Origin: Hirudinaria manillensis
Lineage: Eukaryota > Annelida > Clitellata > Hirudinida > Hirudinidae
Direction of reading: 5' to 3'
DNA: 64,000 bases
Assembly: GCA_034509925.1 (NCBI GenBank)
Contig: CM067526.1
Span: forward strand, 5,847,001-5,911,000
Numbering within the stretch: the stretch's first letter is position 1; each line of letters begins with the position of its first letter. Below, one piece after another: positions 24,613 to 38,983 of the stretch. A model generated the notes under the pieces. The model saw nothing but the letters and a program-made list of their open reading frames with translations, ran no database searches and was not told the DNA's origin. Position numbers and translations under genes: made by a program.

Positions 24613-26118
24613 ATGGCCTCAAACCAAACGGGCGCAATAAGTAACGATGCTAACAGAAGTCACATTGCAAGGAATCAGGATCCGGCGGGAGGTGCTCACC
24701 AGGAGCAGACACCGGCAGATCAACCATCGACCGACGTCAACGGACGTCTGAGCAGAAACAACGAGATAGCGGCCAGCAACAGCGATCAAGATGCCCAGCA
24801 AGTGGTCCTTCATCGGGGAAGTTCCAGCGGCAGCAATCTCCTCGGAGCGACCAGTAGCGACAACCTCGGTAACCAACTCGCGGCGAGACCTGCCTCTGCC
24901 ACTTCCGTGGCAATCATAGATCCGATCAAGAGGAAGCACAGTCTCCAGTCCTGCAATGTTTTGAACGACTTGAGGAAGCAGGGACTCCTGTGCGACGTCG
25001 TTCTGGTCGTCTCGGATGGAAGTTTTCCTGTCCATAGGGCCATCATGTCAGCCTGCAGTCCTTATTTTAGGTTTCTGTTTATTGAACTGTTTAATTCAGT
25101 AATAACTAACTAAATACATAAATAATGAACCTACGAGTGCTACGATTGATGGCAACTGATAAATAAAAGAAGCTGTTTCTGTTCAAACTCATTAATTATG
25201 AAATTAATTGTAAAATTGATTGTAAACCTTATCGCGAAAACGTACACTTGACTGCCATCACTAACATTCAATTATTCAAGAGCACTTTTCACAAACGGAA
25301 TGCAAGAGACGAACCGGAAAGAAGTCTTCATTCCAGACGTAAAAGCGGAGATGCTCTGTTACATCATAGACTACGCATACACGAGAGATGTTAAGGTATT
25401 CACTTGTAGAGCTGTGCTAGCTCCATCTAGAGATTTTCTCTTCTTTTCTAAATAGGAAAAATAAAGAAATAAAAACAAATTAAGTTTTGCTTACGAACCG
25501 TTCAGGTCACGGCGACAAACGTTGAGCGCCTCCTACCGGTGGCGGATCAGTTCCACGTACTCGGACTGGTCAAGCAATGCTGTGATTTCCTGGAAAAGCA
25601 CCTCGATTGGGACAACTGCATAGGCATCCGTAACTTTGCACACACCTACAACTGCGACGTTCTCGAAAGCAAAGCGAATCGTTTCATATTAGAGAGGTTG
25701 GATTCATTTTATTGAACGAACCATCGGGTCTATGGGTTGTTTAATCAGATGCGTTTATTTCTCTTCTGGACTTTGACAGATTCTACTCCCTCTTGATCAC
25801 TACTGTGATAGTACTACGTTCAAATATCTGCTCCAGCTCCGATAAACGCTTAAAGTGTTCTCTAGGTCTGTCAACTGAGTGAACAAAAATCGAATAACTT
25901 AAATATATTAAATTAGTTCAATTCAGATACATCTCAATAAAATTCAAAATTAATAAATCAAAGGGATTTTGCATTTTTAACTATTTTTAACTACGTAATG
26001 ATTTGTGCTTAAATCGAGTCTCAAATAAATCCATTGATAAAAAAAGTGGCTCATCTTAGATAAATGAGCAAAGAAGTATTTTTGGGGGTAAGGCAACTTA
26101 TGACTAAGCTTAAAAGCA

Positions 26119-26168
<50 letters not shown>

Positions 26169-29100
26169 CATCATCAATCATTATCATCAATTGTTATCAA
26201 TTATTATTATTATCATCAATCGTATCATAAAACCTTCAAACTCACGTTCAAGATTTAAGGACGTGTCAAAGAAAGGCAACGAAATCTTGAAACTGTCAGA
26301 CGTCGAGTTGGAAGAACTTCTGTCGTCAGATCATCTCAACGTGAAGAGCGAAGAAGTGGTCTTCGAATGCATAGTCAGGTGGATACAACACGATGCCAAG
26401 AACAGGAAGCAACACATCGCCAAACTCCTCAAATGCATAAGACTTGGTTTACTGAGCACCACTTATTTCATAGAAACTGTCAAGGTCGGTTGTAGCGAAC
26501 GATTTCATCGTTTTTTATTTATATTTCATTATTATTCACAAATTCCTATTCGCAATGAAATTCATACACGTAGATGAAGTTGGTGCCAATTTGAGTCTAA
26601 GCGTGAACATTCGGGATAAAACAATCTTTTTAATGTTACAAAAAAAGAAGAAACTCTAGAGTTGGAAAAACAAGCTAACAGCAGTTTAATAAGACGATAG
26701 ACCTTTGGCTGAATAGGCAGAACAATTATTAGTCGTAGTTGAGAAATTTACCAAGTTAAGGTAATCCTTAATCAACCCGATCTAAAATTTCATCTTTAAT
26801 TACCTGAATAATTGTAAAATCATAAGCTACTTCTACTTTTTGCAACGCATAGAAACATCGCTTGGTTCAAGACAACGAACAGTGCAAACCAATCGTTATC
26901 GAGGCTCTGAAGTTTCTATACGACCTTGACATCGTGGGTCAAGAAATCGATTTCAACAACCCCATGGCCCGACCCCGGATACCCCACGAGGTCATGTTTG
27001 CCGTGGGCGGATGGAGCGGTGGAAGCCCAACGAATGTCATCGAAGCTTACGATACCAAGGCCGATAGGTGGATCACCGTTGAACATCAGGACAGAGGTTA
27101 TTGATGCTCTTGTAAGAGAGCCTTCGCCAATGCCCTGAACATTCCAGTAAACGGATTCTCGACATTTTGTTGACCCCCTTTTACAGGCCCTCGGGCGTAC
27201 CACGGATGTGCCACAGTGAACGGCTGCATATACCTCATGGGTGGATTCGACGGCATGGATTACTTCAACAGCGTTCGTTGTTTCAATCCGGTCACTAAAG
27301 AATGGAGTGAAGCAGCTCCGATGAACTCAAAAAGGTTTTTAGGTTTAGTGTTAAAAGTTGATCTTGTTAATTCATATAGTGTTTCAGTAGCCATCTCTGT
27401 ACAACTGCAGATACAAGTTGTTGATAAAGTAGCAACAAGACAAGGAAATAGAATAATTCATTAACGAGAAATGTTAACAATATCTCAATGGTTGCTAACT
27501 GAGAACATAGACAACCAAGTCGCTAGAAATTAATTCAAAATTTCATAGTAATTGAGTTAATATTTGAAATAATGTATTTACGATGCCAAGAGATTTTAAG
27601 GTGCGGACATCGTATTAGAACACTCGACATTAGTTCCGCCCATTTAATAAGTTGTGATGAAGCTACGTTGTTATTCATGAGTTGTTAGTAATTGGCTCGT
27701 TATTGCTAACCAGACACCCAAAGTCTCACTTTTGTCTCTCTTTGGTCCTGAATTTGTTGACTGATTATGAAGATAAATAAATAATTAAAAAATTTACGCA
27801 CAATCTTAAGATTTATAGAAATTATTGCAGTTATTTCAATCTGTGCTCAATAAATTCAAGTCCTATTAAAACACATTAGATATCAAGTCGCAATAAACTG
27901 CATCGATGCAGATGTTACGTGAGCGTAGCAGTTCTGGACAACTGCATTTATGCCATGGGAGGATTCGATGGCCACGTGAGGCAGAATACGGCCGAGAAGT
28001 ACACCCCCTCCACCAACCAGTGGAGCATGGTGACACCTATGAACCATCAACGAAGCGATGCATCGGCCACGACCACCGGAGGTGGAATAGCAGGTGTTTT
28101 TATATATTACAGGGACGTCACTCCAGTCTGGATTGATGGTTTGTTTAATGTCATAGCAAGACATAGGAACCTCTACTCATAGAGATGAGGAGATTGTGAA
28201 AGTTGACTGATTTTGTCCTCACCAATCGAAATGACGTCCCTGATATTTGATTGACTGAAATCCAGTGATTGTATTTCATTCAGGTAAGGTTTACATTGCC
28301 GGAGGTTTCAACGGACAAGAATGTCTCAACACGGCAGAATGTTACGACCCAAACACCCGGCAATGGACCATGATTGCCCCCATGAGAAACAGAAGGTCTG
28401 GCATCGGAGTCATAGCCTTGGATGGATTTGTTTATGCCATAGGTGCTTTTCAGACAACCAGTCGATTTGTTCAACATATTGCCTTAAATCTTCCTCTTCT
28501 TTATGTCTTCCTCAGATTTCTCAGCTGAATGATACAATGTAAACGTACCAACAAAAAGTGGAAATGATTAAAAATGGACATGACAATATATTTAAACTTG
28601 CTCCTAAGCAATTTTTATTGTAAATTGTTTTTTAGTAATCTAAAACTTGGATGACTCTATTAAGAATGTTAAATGTAAATTGTTGGTCGTACGTAGGAGG
28701 ATTCAATGGCATAACAAGAATGAACAGCGGCGAAAGATACAATCCTGCCACCAACACGTGGAACAACATCACAGAGATGTACAGTCCCAGGAGCAACTTT
28801 GGCATAGAAGTAACAATTCTTAAGAATTTCACTTTTAGTTCCATGCATATTCAATGACTAATATTATAATATTAACTAATAATGCGTTAACTAATCAATA
28901 ACAAATTAACGAACGTATAATGACAGGTCATGGATGATATGGTTTATGCCATCGGTGGATTTAACGGAGTGACGACCATATTTCAGGTCGAGTGCTACGA
29001 ACCTACCACAGACGAGTGGTAAGACTCGCATTCGTTGGCCAAGCGTTTGTTGTCAGTAATAATAATTTTTTAACTAATATTTCTAAAGATATTAATAATC

Positions 29101-30533
29101 ATGGTCCATTTCGTTGGTGCTCTGGTAGCTTCAAAGGCATCCAGGGCTTAGTTAAAGTGTGTCTTGATAGAATGAGGAAGGGCTCCATTGTTGGTTGAAA
29201 TCGGATGATATGGGGCAGAAATGAAAAAGAGGCAGATCGTTTCAGATGATGGACAAGTCAGAGATTTCTTTCCTATCGAGTGATGACATAATAATATCAA
29301 GAGAATGGTCGTGCGTCTTTCTCTCGAAGTCTTTGGTAACATTTTTATGCCTAGTCTGCACTTCATATTACGCTCGCAATATTGGGAGCCTGACGTTGGT
29401 CAACTAGAGATTCTAGACTTAAGAAAAACAGGATGAGAGACTAAAAGTTCAATTGATTCCGGCGACGTCGACTGATTGATTTGCTTGAAAATTCTGCGAA
29501 CAAAATCGGCATCGACATGATTCAATAAACACCAAATGTTAACCTTTGCGCACACCTTTGGAACTCTCTGATGGAAGATTGCATCTTGGTTCTTGTCAAA
29601 CACCATGGTTTCCATAGAAATGTAAATGTTGTAATGCAGAGTTCAAAGCACCAAAAGTATCAAAACTTCACGAGAATCATGTTCTTCAATTCCATTAAGT
29701 GCAAAATGCTCTGTAAAATGCTGTTGGAAGAGAATACTATTGAAATATCCTGTGGTGGCAATAATGGATATAGAACTAAAACAAAGGGTTAAGTAGTTAT
29801 AATACAGAACTCTTTAAACGGCTCTCAAGCCGCCAATTGACATACGTCCATGAAAGGAAGACAGAACTATATCCCATAAATGCATTAGCAAATTGAACTC
29901 CCCAGGGCATCCTTCTACATCATTTATCAAGTAACCATTTCAATCAAATGGATCTTTGGATCATATTGTCAGACATCAAACAGCGTTAATTCAGAACTAT
30001 GGAACAGAACGGAAAATGAACTGTCATCAGGGAAGGAAGTTGGTCAATCTCGACCTCTATAAGCATGCAAACAGAAAATGAAAGAAGCCTGGCTTTCCAG
30101 GCAATGTCTTGGAGACATACTGAAACTGAGTTTGGAAATTCCGAAAGAAATATAAAGCGTAATTGCGCTTAACGAATAATCAAAAGAAATAAGAACAAAT
30201 AAAGATAGAACACACTGCTATCATCGATACGAAAGTTTTTATGGCAATATTATGCTTTAAAAAACGAGATGTGGCTAATTCATTGTGATCGGACTTTAAC
30301 CGTACCTAAATTAATAACGATTGCCATCAAAATATTTTCATAAAAGAATTTTATAGTTCGGATTATAGAATTATGTTGTTAAAATATTTTTTTCAAGGTA
30401 CGACTGCACAGACATGAACCTCTACAGAAGTGCCCTCAGCGCCTGTGTGGTCAAGGGTCTGCCAAATGTTGAGGACTATATAGACAAAGTTCGAAATCAA
30501 GTCATGCAGGAAAGAAGACGCAATAGACCTTAA
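24613..30533 (+). CDS. KLHL10: Kelch-like protein 10 (BTB-BACK-Kelch Cullin-3 adaptor), complete, 11 exons
   Basis: Exons: 24613-25070, 25281-25395, 25506-25696, 26253-26484, 26853-27096, 27187-27334, 27912-28081, 28284-28442, 28697-28809, 28927-29018, 30398-30533; phases agree, about 685 aa (human 608). A disordered N-terminal extension of about 90 residues precedes the BTB domain (LLCDVVLVVSDGSFPVHRAI near 125-145; ALFTNGMQET). BACK follows at about 235-340, then six Kelch repeats from about 380: FAVGGWSGGSPTNVIEAYD, YLMGGFDGMDYFNSV, YAMGGFDGHVRQNTAEKY, YIAGGFNGQECLNTAECY, YAIGGFNGITRMNSGERY and YAIGGFNGVTTIFQVECY. The order and the NCIGI and RSALSACVV segments match KLHL10 rather than other KLHLs. 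In vertebrates and Drosophila the KLHL10 protein is a germ-line Cullin-3 substrate adaptor needed in spermatids; testis expression here is inference. Several acceptors are ttcaag/attcaag rather than cag. Confidence 0.96.
26119..26168. repeat. (ATT)n microsatellite
   Basis: About 16 ATT copies followed by mixed ATC/ATT lie in KLHL10 intron 3 upstream of exon 4. Confidence 0.95.
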
Positions 30534-33500
30534 CTTGATTTTTTTACGCGGAATTTAGTTGAGTGAGGAGATGGCAATGTCGCCATTCCACCAAAAGGAA
30601 AAACGTGAAGAGTTTGCTCATCATTTATATCCGATCAAGATTATTGAAATATAATTGAATAAATGATAAATTCAATTCAATTCCTATTTTTTATATCATT
30701 AATTGAATGAATGTACTATTAACTGTTTATTTTACAAACTCTTCTTTACGAAATGTGGCCCGACCAGCAGAATATTTCTTTCTTTTTGAAATATTTTAAA
30801 TGTATTCGTTTTAAATTATGATTTGTCATTTATTGGTATTATTGACACATCGCAAATAATATTTTATTCATCACACAAAAAGTTGTTATATTCAAATAGG
30901 ATGTAAAAAAAAGTAAATCATAAAATGACTCTTTGGTCCAGTAAACTAGTCAATTTCTCTGGTTTCTGTGAAATTATTTATACGTGCTTAAAGCTTAATA
31001 TGCCATAAAATCCGACCAAAACAAACTCTAATCTCCCATGAAATTAAAATTACTTGGAGTGAACAATGAGCTATTAATTTTGTTCGAATGCTTTACAATT
31101 CTATGAAAAGCTCTTGGATGGGAGGACCATATAAAGCCTTCCGTCAAACGTAGGCGGCTTTTGTTCTGGCCTGGCGTGGTTTGTTTCTGTTTCAATTGAG
31201 ATTGTTACTTATATTGTTTCTAAATTGTAATTATGTTATTGTTAGTCAATAAATTTACTATAGTTATTTTTAGCTGCGCCGAAATAATTCTAATAGCGAT
31301 TTACCAGTACCATGCTTTTGCGCTTTGCGGTAATTTGTATGTATTCTGTAAAAAAAATCGAGGACAAAAAATTCTCTACGAAGTGCATCATATAATTTCT
31401 AACACTCTAACAGAGACATCTACTTTGATTCAGCTTCTGAGACGTTGTACCGGCATTAAATATTTTTCTGAGCACGTGTCCACGAATTAGAGGCTTGGAG
31501 GAGCGATTGTTTCGTTCGGTGAGTAGAATGTTTTTCATCTTAAATATTACGAGTTGTGTCTAAATATTCCAAATCTTCATTTAGTGAGTTATGGTTTGAG
31601 TAGAGGAAGTATAGAATTAGGGAAGCAATTTGTCTTTGATTTCGATGGATTTAATCTTTTTTTTTTAAATGGAATTTAATTTAACTCCATATAATTTTTA
31701 CAAAATCTGAACTGGCGATTTCTTATTGAGCAAAACAAGAACTACACTGGTTATAAAACATGTCAAAGTAACTTAAATGAATAGATTAGCCAATCATTTG
31801 GGAGGACTGATAATTAGAAGATTCTCGAGAACTTTTGCCTTGATAATTTCTTTATTTATCACGTGAAAGACTGCGTGATCATCGATGATCTACAGTTGCC
31901 CCATGAACAGTGAATAATTATGAACCTAGGTTTTATGATATTTGATGTTTGTTGTTTTACATTGATTGGGTAATGTTGATGCTACTACCATCTTATACTG
32001 ACATTGTTGCTGAAAATACATCAAGAAGCTTGCTTCAATTGAATTCTCAAGAAATGTTAGGATGATTAAGTGCTAATATTAGCTTAAGCAATAAAACAGC
32101 TTCTTGTGAATGTTGTTTTTGAGGCTGTTTCCTAGTAAGATGATTTCATGAGAGAAGCTTGCATTTCAGAAGTCATAATGTAAAAATGTAAATTAATGCA
32201 GGTATTAAATTAGTATCACTCTGCTAAAAATTAATATTCTATTTTGTAATCAATACTTGGTAAACAATAAAATAATGTAGTATAATTTGAATATTATTTA
32301 CTGTATGTTGCACCAGCTAATTAAGGAATTAATGGACCTAACTGTGACAATCCATTGGTCTCGGTGGAATGATATGCACTCGTTCGAGGTGTCCTGTTGC
32401 ATTGAAACTAAACTCTGTTCACACTTGCTTAGTAATCACGTTCTTAAGTATATTCAAATAATGTTTGAAACTATAGTAGCTTAATGATCAACCTTAAATA
32501 AGTGGTAAATCTATATTTATATGAGTGACATACTTCTTTTGGATCAGTGTTTGAGAAGACTGCATATGCATTCAGATGACAGCATGGATGGATGGATTTA
32601 TTTAATTTATTCAATATCTTCAATAAAGTTGCAGTTGGCTTAAATTATTGAATAACAATTTCATCATCACATTTTGAACTTCCTTGAGTGACTTCTCCAT
32701 TTTAGAAAATTGGATGATTATTAATAAGCAAATTGAATGGATATTCATTCATTCAAGAATTTTGGATCCATCTGATTTCATATCCAATGTTTCTGATCAA
32801 CCACAGATATCTAACTTTTTATTATTAGCTGGAATTTGTTGACAAATTCATCTGAGAATCTGTTTAGCAAGTTCACTTGCCCTCAGCTCTCAGAAGGTTT
32901 TGAATTGATGGGACACTTTTTTGTTCTGCTCAGGTATTATCAAGAATGATAGCAAGTCCTTTGAGTTTCACACCTCTTATCAGTTATCTTTTGTCTCCAA
33001 AATTAACTCTAGAACTTGATATCAGCTGAGGTGATGTTTGGCACGAAATACATTTTCAACTTTCAACGTTCTGCTTGCTGGATTAATCAGAATTGAAAGC
33101 AAATGGATTGGCTTAAGATTTGTTCACAATGTCAGATTCTGATTGAGATGGAGTTAAAGAGGACATTTATTTATTTATTCAAAATACTTGCATTTATCAA
33201 AATTTTCTTTTGTTTTTTTGGAATGGCATGTTGATCTTTGACTTATGAAAAATGTTACTCAAAGACTTTCCTTTGTTAAAAAGTCCATAAAACAATGGAT
33301 CAAATGTGAAAGTCCAAGTGCATTGGGTAGTCCAGTTACAAGACTCGTCCCCTTTGAAGCATCTAGTTTATTACATTTCTACTATTTCCTTTTGTAAACA
33401 ACTCAACTCCTCTTTGACCTTGACAAATTTGCATCTGTTTCTTCTTAGTTAACTTCTTGTGTGCTTAGAGAGGTACTAAGTTTCAAAAAGGTGTTTAGAA

Positions 33501-35068
33501 TTTTTTTTGGATATGATGATCTTAAAAGCATGTTGTTTATTGAAGTTTGTTGAAGTCTTTGACAACCTGTCACTCTGTTGAAGTTCATGTCCACACAGCA
33601 TATTTCTAATACTTTAAACTTTCAGTCTCCTATTGTTTACCAAGTGAAAAAGTTCACCATTTGACCTGAGGGCAAAACCTGGTGAAAGGGCCCAGAGAAT
33701 ACAATACATATGTTAATTAATTTGTTGAGTGGCTTTGAAAATTTGGAGGGAATTATGAGAATCCAACTCTAGTAGGTGGTCCATGGCCTAGTTCTTTTCA
33801 AGACATTGTTTGGAGTGCTTGAGCTTATAAGTGTTGCTAGACTTTGTTATTTACCTGTTTGTAGACATTTCATGAGGCCTTTGAATGAAAAACCATTGCA
33901 CACCTTAAAACGTCACTTGATTGTTTCACAACGAACATCTGAAAACAACTTTAAAATATCACGGAATTACTAAAACGTTGAATAAAAAACAAACTTGTAA
34001 ATCAGCGAGGATTGTTTTCTCATTAAATATGCTACCTGAGTCTATCGACGAAGTGAAAAGACGCTTGGTTTGGTTTGCAGGGCAGGTTGTTCATTCAGTT
34101 TTAGCCTCTGCGCAGCATGCAGATTGGAGATCTTATGTTGATGATGATGATGATGGTAATGATGTGGGTAGGAGGGAAATTGGGAAGTTTCATGGTAGAA
34201 AGTCAGTCAGTCAGTCAGTCAGTGCCTGATAAACTTGAGGAGCGATGTTGAAGGCATTTCTGGTTTTTGTCGCTCGATTCATGCCTTCGAGTGTTTGAAA
34301 AACAGTTCATAAAAGTGTTGTAATTTTGAGAATCAGTCGAGACATTATTTATCTCTTAAGCAGAGGTGGCAGTTATTATGAGAATGATCGCTGGACTCAA
34401 TGAGAAGGCGCGATGATAGTGCACCATGTTTTATCGAATTGCTTCAAGCCACGTGTCTTGGTAATGATTTCTGATGCAATAGAATGAATTCTGTCAGTAA
34501 GAATTGAACAATCGATATTCAACTCCTACTCGGCAGATGTAAACATGAGATATGTAGTTTATGGTCGGAGATTAATGAGTAGACGCAGTTTATCCAGGCA
34601 GTTTATTTCTATATAATACCGCCCTCGAGCACATCAATTAATTATTACGTTACCTAATGCAATCACTAAAGATTAATATTATAACTTGTTTATCATAGTT
34701 AGTATAGTTATGTCGATTCAGGCTAATTTTTCTACCATATTTAATGCTGCAGGAATATTCATAATCTTTCCAAATCCATCTTTAAGTGGTAAAATGGAAA
34801 TTAAATACCCATCGCATCCTTCGGATAAGCGCTCACGTCAAGTTTTGATGACTGTTGTTATAAGTGGGAGGGTGACATTCTATCGAAAACAGAAAAACAC
34901 GAGCCTTCATCTGTAAACAATTGAATGAAGTTGAACAGGCAACCTATGCAGTTTGTCTTTTGAGTTTAGTTTGTTACCGATCTCTCTCGAAGATGCGATA
35001 AATCGATTAATTCATTTTCTGCAAGATAACAATAATCATAAACGTGCTTTATTATATTTTACAAAGAC
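30534..35068. other. 4.5-kb spacer between KLHL10 and the SLC16 gene, probably holding the SLC16 leader
   Basis: AATAAA at 30658-30663 is the likely KLHL10 poly(A) signal. A TATA-like TATAAAG at 31130-31136 is followed by a donor-like ttcg|gtgagt at 31518/31519, so a noncoding first exon of the SLC16 gene could lie at about 31160-31518 and splice to the acaaag acceptor just before 35069. The 85-residue frame at 31233-31490 lies inside that stretch; it has one hydrophobic N-terminal segment but no recognised domain. The rest is AT-rich, with a short AGTC repeat at 34199-34222. Confidence 0.45.
31130..31136 (+). promoter_or_regulatory. TATA-like box (TATAAAG)
   Basis: This is an isolated TATAAAG in a less AT-rich local context, about 390 nt before a good splice donor. 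It could drive a noncoding first exon for the SLC16 gene. Nothing else supports it. Confidence 0.25.
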
Positions 35069-38000
35069 ATGACGAAAAGCAAAACCTACGAGGTCAGCAG
35101 CAGAGCTGGCGAAGAGCTGAAGGTCAACCACAAAGCGGATCTGAAGGCGGTACAGGAAGCCGAGGATGGTAGCGACAAGGAGAGCATCTACGAGGTGCCT
35201 CTGCCCCCTGACGGTGGATGGGGATGGGTGGTCATGATTGCCTCCTTCTTCATCAATCTCATCGTCGACGGCGTTTGCTACACGTTCGGCGTCATTTTTA
35301 ACGGACTTTTGGTCTCCTTCGGTGCCAGTGAGACGCTCACGGCACTGGTCGGTTCCTTGGTTCCTGGGATGTACCTTATTGTCGGTGAGTAGGAAACTCT
35401 TGTTGTCGTCATCATCACTCGCCTAATCATGTCATATCGTGCAATGGATCTAGTTGTTAGGTATACTTTGTGTTTATTATTATTGTAATGTCATTACGTG
35501 ATGAGGCACTGTTTAATCTCAACCAGAGAGAGTGAAAGTGATTCGCAATTACATTGTATAAGGACGAACGACTGTTTTCTTGTTTTTGAGATTCTCGGTG
35601 TCATTGACTGTTGCTAGTGCATTAAACGTTAAATCTGCTTTATGTGATCCTGCACAATTTATTCATAGAGACTCCTGTAAGATGTCTGCGGAAGGCCTTG
35701 TTTGCTAAACATTCTCATCCGCTCCTTTTATGGTTGTAACGATGATTATGGTGATTAGGATGATACAGACAATGATAATTGCCTTCATCTTCAAGAGCTG
35801 ATTCTCTTAAGAGCAACGTCGGCGATTGTGGCTGCGATGATAACGATCCGATGTGAAGAAAAAAAAATATGCATGCTCTGAGAATGAGTGAGTGAGTGAG
35901 TGTGTGTGTGTAAAACGTGAAGTACTTGTAATTCTTGATGTTCTGCTTGCTTATTGCTTACAATTTATTTTGACTTTAGACAAGAAAAAATGAACCTCTT
36001 CAAATATCGTACAAAAACATGGAGTAAATTGATAAATTTTTCTGATCATCGAGGCCACCTTCTCCTTTTCTTTAAATACATAGCAGACTCCATACACATC
36101 GTGACAATCTTCTTCACAGGGACCTTCTTCTTAATGTTTTTCTCCTTAAAAATGATAAATATGAACTTCATTCCATGCCTACGTATGCATGGGACACGTG
36201 CTTTTTTTTTATATGTTTTTACCTTTACATCTTTACATTCATAGTTTACTGTCGAGTTCAAAATGCTTGAATTACAGAAAGAAGGGGGTGTTGATGGAAT
36301 TTGATGAAAACAAGCTATTTTTAGCTCCGTTAAGTAGGACAAGGAGAAGGACAATTTAGCTTTACAAACATGGCTTCCTAAGAACACACCCACTTGTTAT
36401 TGTCTGCTTATACACTCAGTCGACAGTCTGATGCAATACTTTCCTCAGAAATTTTCAACATCTTTCAGATTTAAATAAGACACCTTTTTCGTAGAAAATT
36501 AATATGGGGCCTCTTTAAACACAGTTTATAGTTAGTATAATAATAATAATAATAATAATAGTTATAACTATTATTAAAATTATTGAATCACAGAGCTGTT
36601 TTTCTCACCCTTCAGTTGTATTCTTTCTGCTTAATGACAAGAATAACAATGATTAGAAACAACGACGACAATAATACTGGTGTTAATGGTTAATAATAAT
36701 GATATCGATAAGAAGAAAAAGATTAAATACTGAGTAATTAAAATCTGTAACAACACAGAAATTGTACATAGTCAATAAATTAAAAAATATTGATCAGTGA
36801 ACAGTGAGTTGAGTTGAAAGAGAATAGCAATAGCATTCCATCCAAGTCTTGGCCCATCATCATCTGACAGCTACATTTCAGAGCATGTTGCTCTACAAGC
36901 TTTGAGGTATTCTGTTGTCTTCCTGTAGTCAACAAAGATTTCATCTCCTTGTACCCTTGTACCCTCGTGGTCGATCAATCGGCCTCCGGCACGTTTCGTT
37001 TCGCCTCGATATCCGTTCGTCATTGCACCTGTATTGTCCTTCCACATTCGTCCTAACGACGACGCGTATCTGTTTCCCTCTTGGTTACGCTTATTATTAG
37101 TAATTATAATTATAAATTATCGAGTAAATAATTTTTTAACCCGGCCTTTACTCGACCGATTTCTGGACGTAAATTTCTCGCATATAATTCAATTTTTAAG
37201 TTGCTGTAAAATGTCTCACAAAAATAATAAAAGTGAATTATGTGAATAATTCTTCTAAAAAAATCTCCCGATCCAAATCTCACCAGTGCTAACCAAGTCT
37301 GTGTGCACTCTCCTGACCTCTTGAAGTGCGTGCAGACGACCATTGGGTGGCTGTGCGCTTCTGATGCATGGATTGTTGTTATTTTTGTATTCATAAATCG
37401 TATTGTTTCTCTCATTATTCATAATTAAGCCTTTGTATTATTTATGGCACAGATGTGAGGAGTTATATTTTTTGATACGCCTTTTTCAATGCAAGTCATA
37501 ATTAATTAATATTAGGTATAATTAATAATCCTGGTGACTCCTAATTGAAGTGCTTTAAGAATGGTTTAAAGACTCAAATTTATTTCTCAACAGGTCCAGT
37601 CGTAAGCATTTTGGCTACCAGATTTGGATGCAGGAACGTGGCAATCGTGGGAAGCGTTATGGCTGCAGCCTCCTTCTTTGCCAGCAGTTTCTCCAACAGC
37701 ATCATCATGATGCTCATCACCTATGGCATCATGGGGGGTAGGTTTTCATTTACCTTCCTTTCCTTTACGTTTTCCATGATTTTACGTCGGTCCACGTTTT
37801 AAGGCGTCGGCTTTGGTCTGATGTACCTCCCTTCCATCGTCATGGTCGGTTATTACTTCGACAAGAAAAGAGCCCTGGCCACGGGAATAGCGGTCTGCGG
37901 GTCCGGCATAGGCACGTTCGTGTTCGCCCCTCTCGGCTCTTTCCTGGTGGAGGAGTACGGATGGAGAGGCTGCAACATCATCATCGCAGGCATCATTCTC

Positions 38001-38923
38001 AACGGAGTGGCTTTCGGTTCGTGTTTCCGGCCCTTGGCGGTGGCACAGAAACCCGTCAAATCCCGCAACGAGGTCGAGTACAGTGCCGGTCGCGGCGGTT
38101 CCGACGGGGATAACCTGAAGATGAAGAGGAGGATGTCCGAGTGTTCTGCATCCGACGGGGCCATCATCACCGACGAAAACGAAGTCATGAACGCGCCGAA
38201 CGACGGTGCCGGTGATTTTGCAATCCCGTCCGTCAACATAGTCAAGCCCCTGATTGGTTCAACCACTAAGGTTATTGTTTGCATTTGTATTTTTATATCC
38301 TTTGAGTGCTTCTCATATCCAAGACAGGATGCCCAGGCACTTCTTAATTGCCATTTGCACTGCCTTCTCAAGGACTTTCTTCAGAGGTGCATATAAGCAC
38401 ATGGTTTGAGAACACAACATGGAAATGCTACCCATTAGGATACCTGCTCTCCATTGTTACAATATCTAATGAGTTACCTAATATGTGGTGTTATGTGTTA
38501 TACAATCCAATATGGAAGAATAATATCAAATATCCATATTTTTAATGAATATATGTTATCTGGAAACTTATTTTATCGGTTAAATTAATCATTTTCAACT
38601 TTTTAAAGATATTTAGTCATAATTTCTCAAAAAAAAGAAAGAAAACCACTGACCAAAAAGATTTGAAAATGCAGATAGCCAGTAGTCGAATGTCACTGCA
38701 CCACAGCAGGGTGAGTCTCAAGAGCCACCAGGAAAGGCAGGCGGACGTGGAGAATCCGATGCTCAGAAAGGACGCCCTCCTCGTAGGAAGCCACAGGAAC
38801 TTGGATGAGTACAAGGAGGCCAGGGGTGATGTGGAGGAGTTCACGAAGCAGATGGTCAAGGAGCAGGAACTCAACTATACCAAGGCTGAACAAGTATGGA
38901 AGAGTTTAATAATAATAATGATG

Positions 38924-38983
<60 letters not shown>

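Noticed and set aside
31233-31490. 85-residue frame with a hydrophobic N-terminus as a separate gene
   Set aside because: Short, no recognisable family, and located where a noncoding leader of the SLC16 gene is more plausible. Left as part of the spacer.
37853-38371. 172-residue minus-strand open frame
   Set aside because: Antisense shadow of SLC16 exon 3, whose plus-strand product is clearly a transporter.
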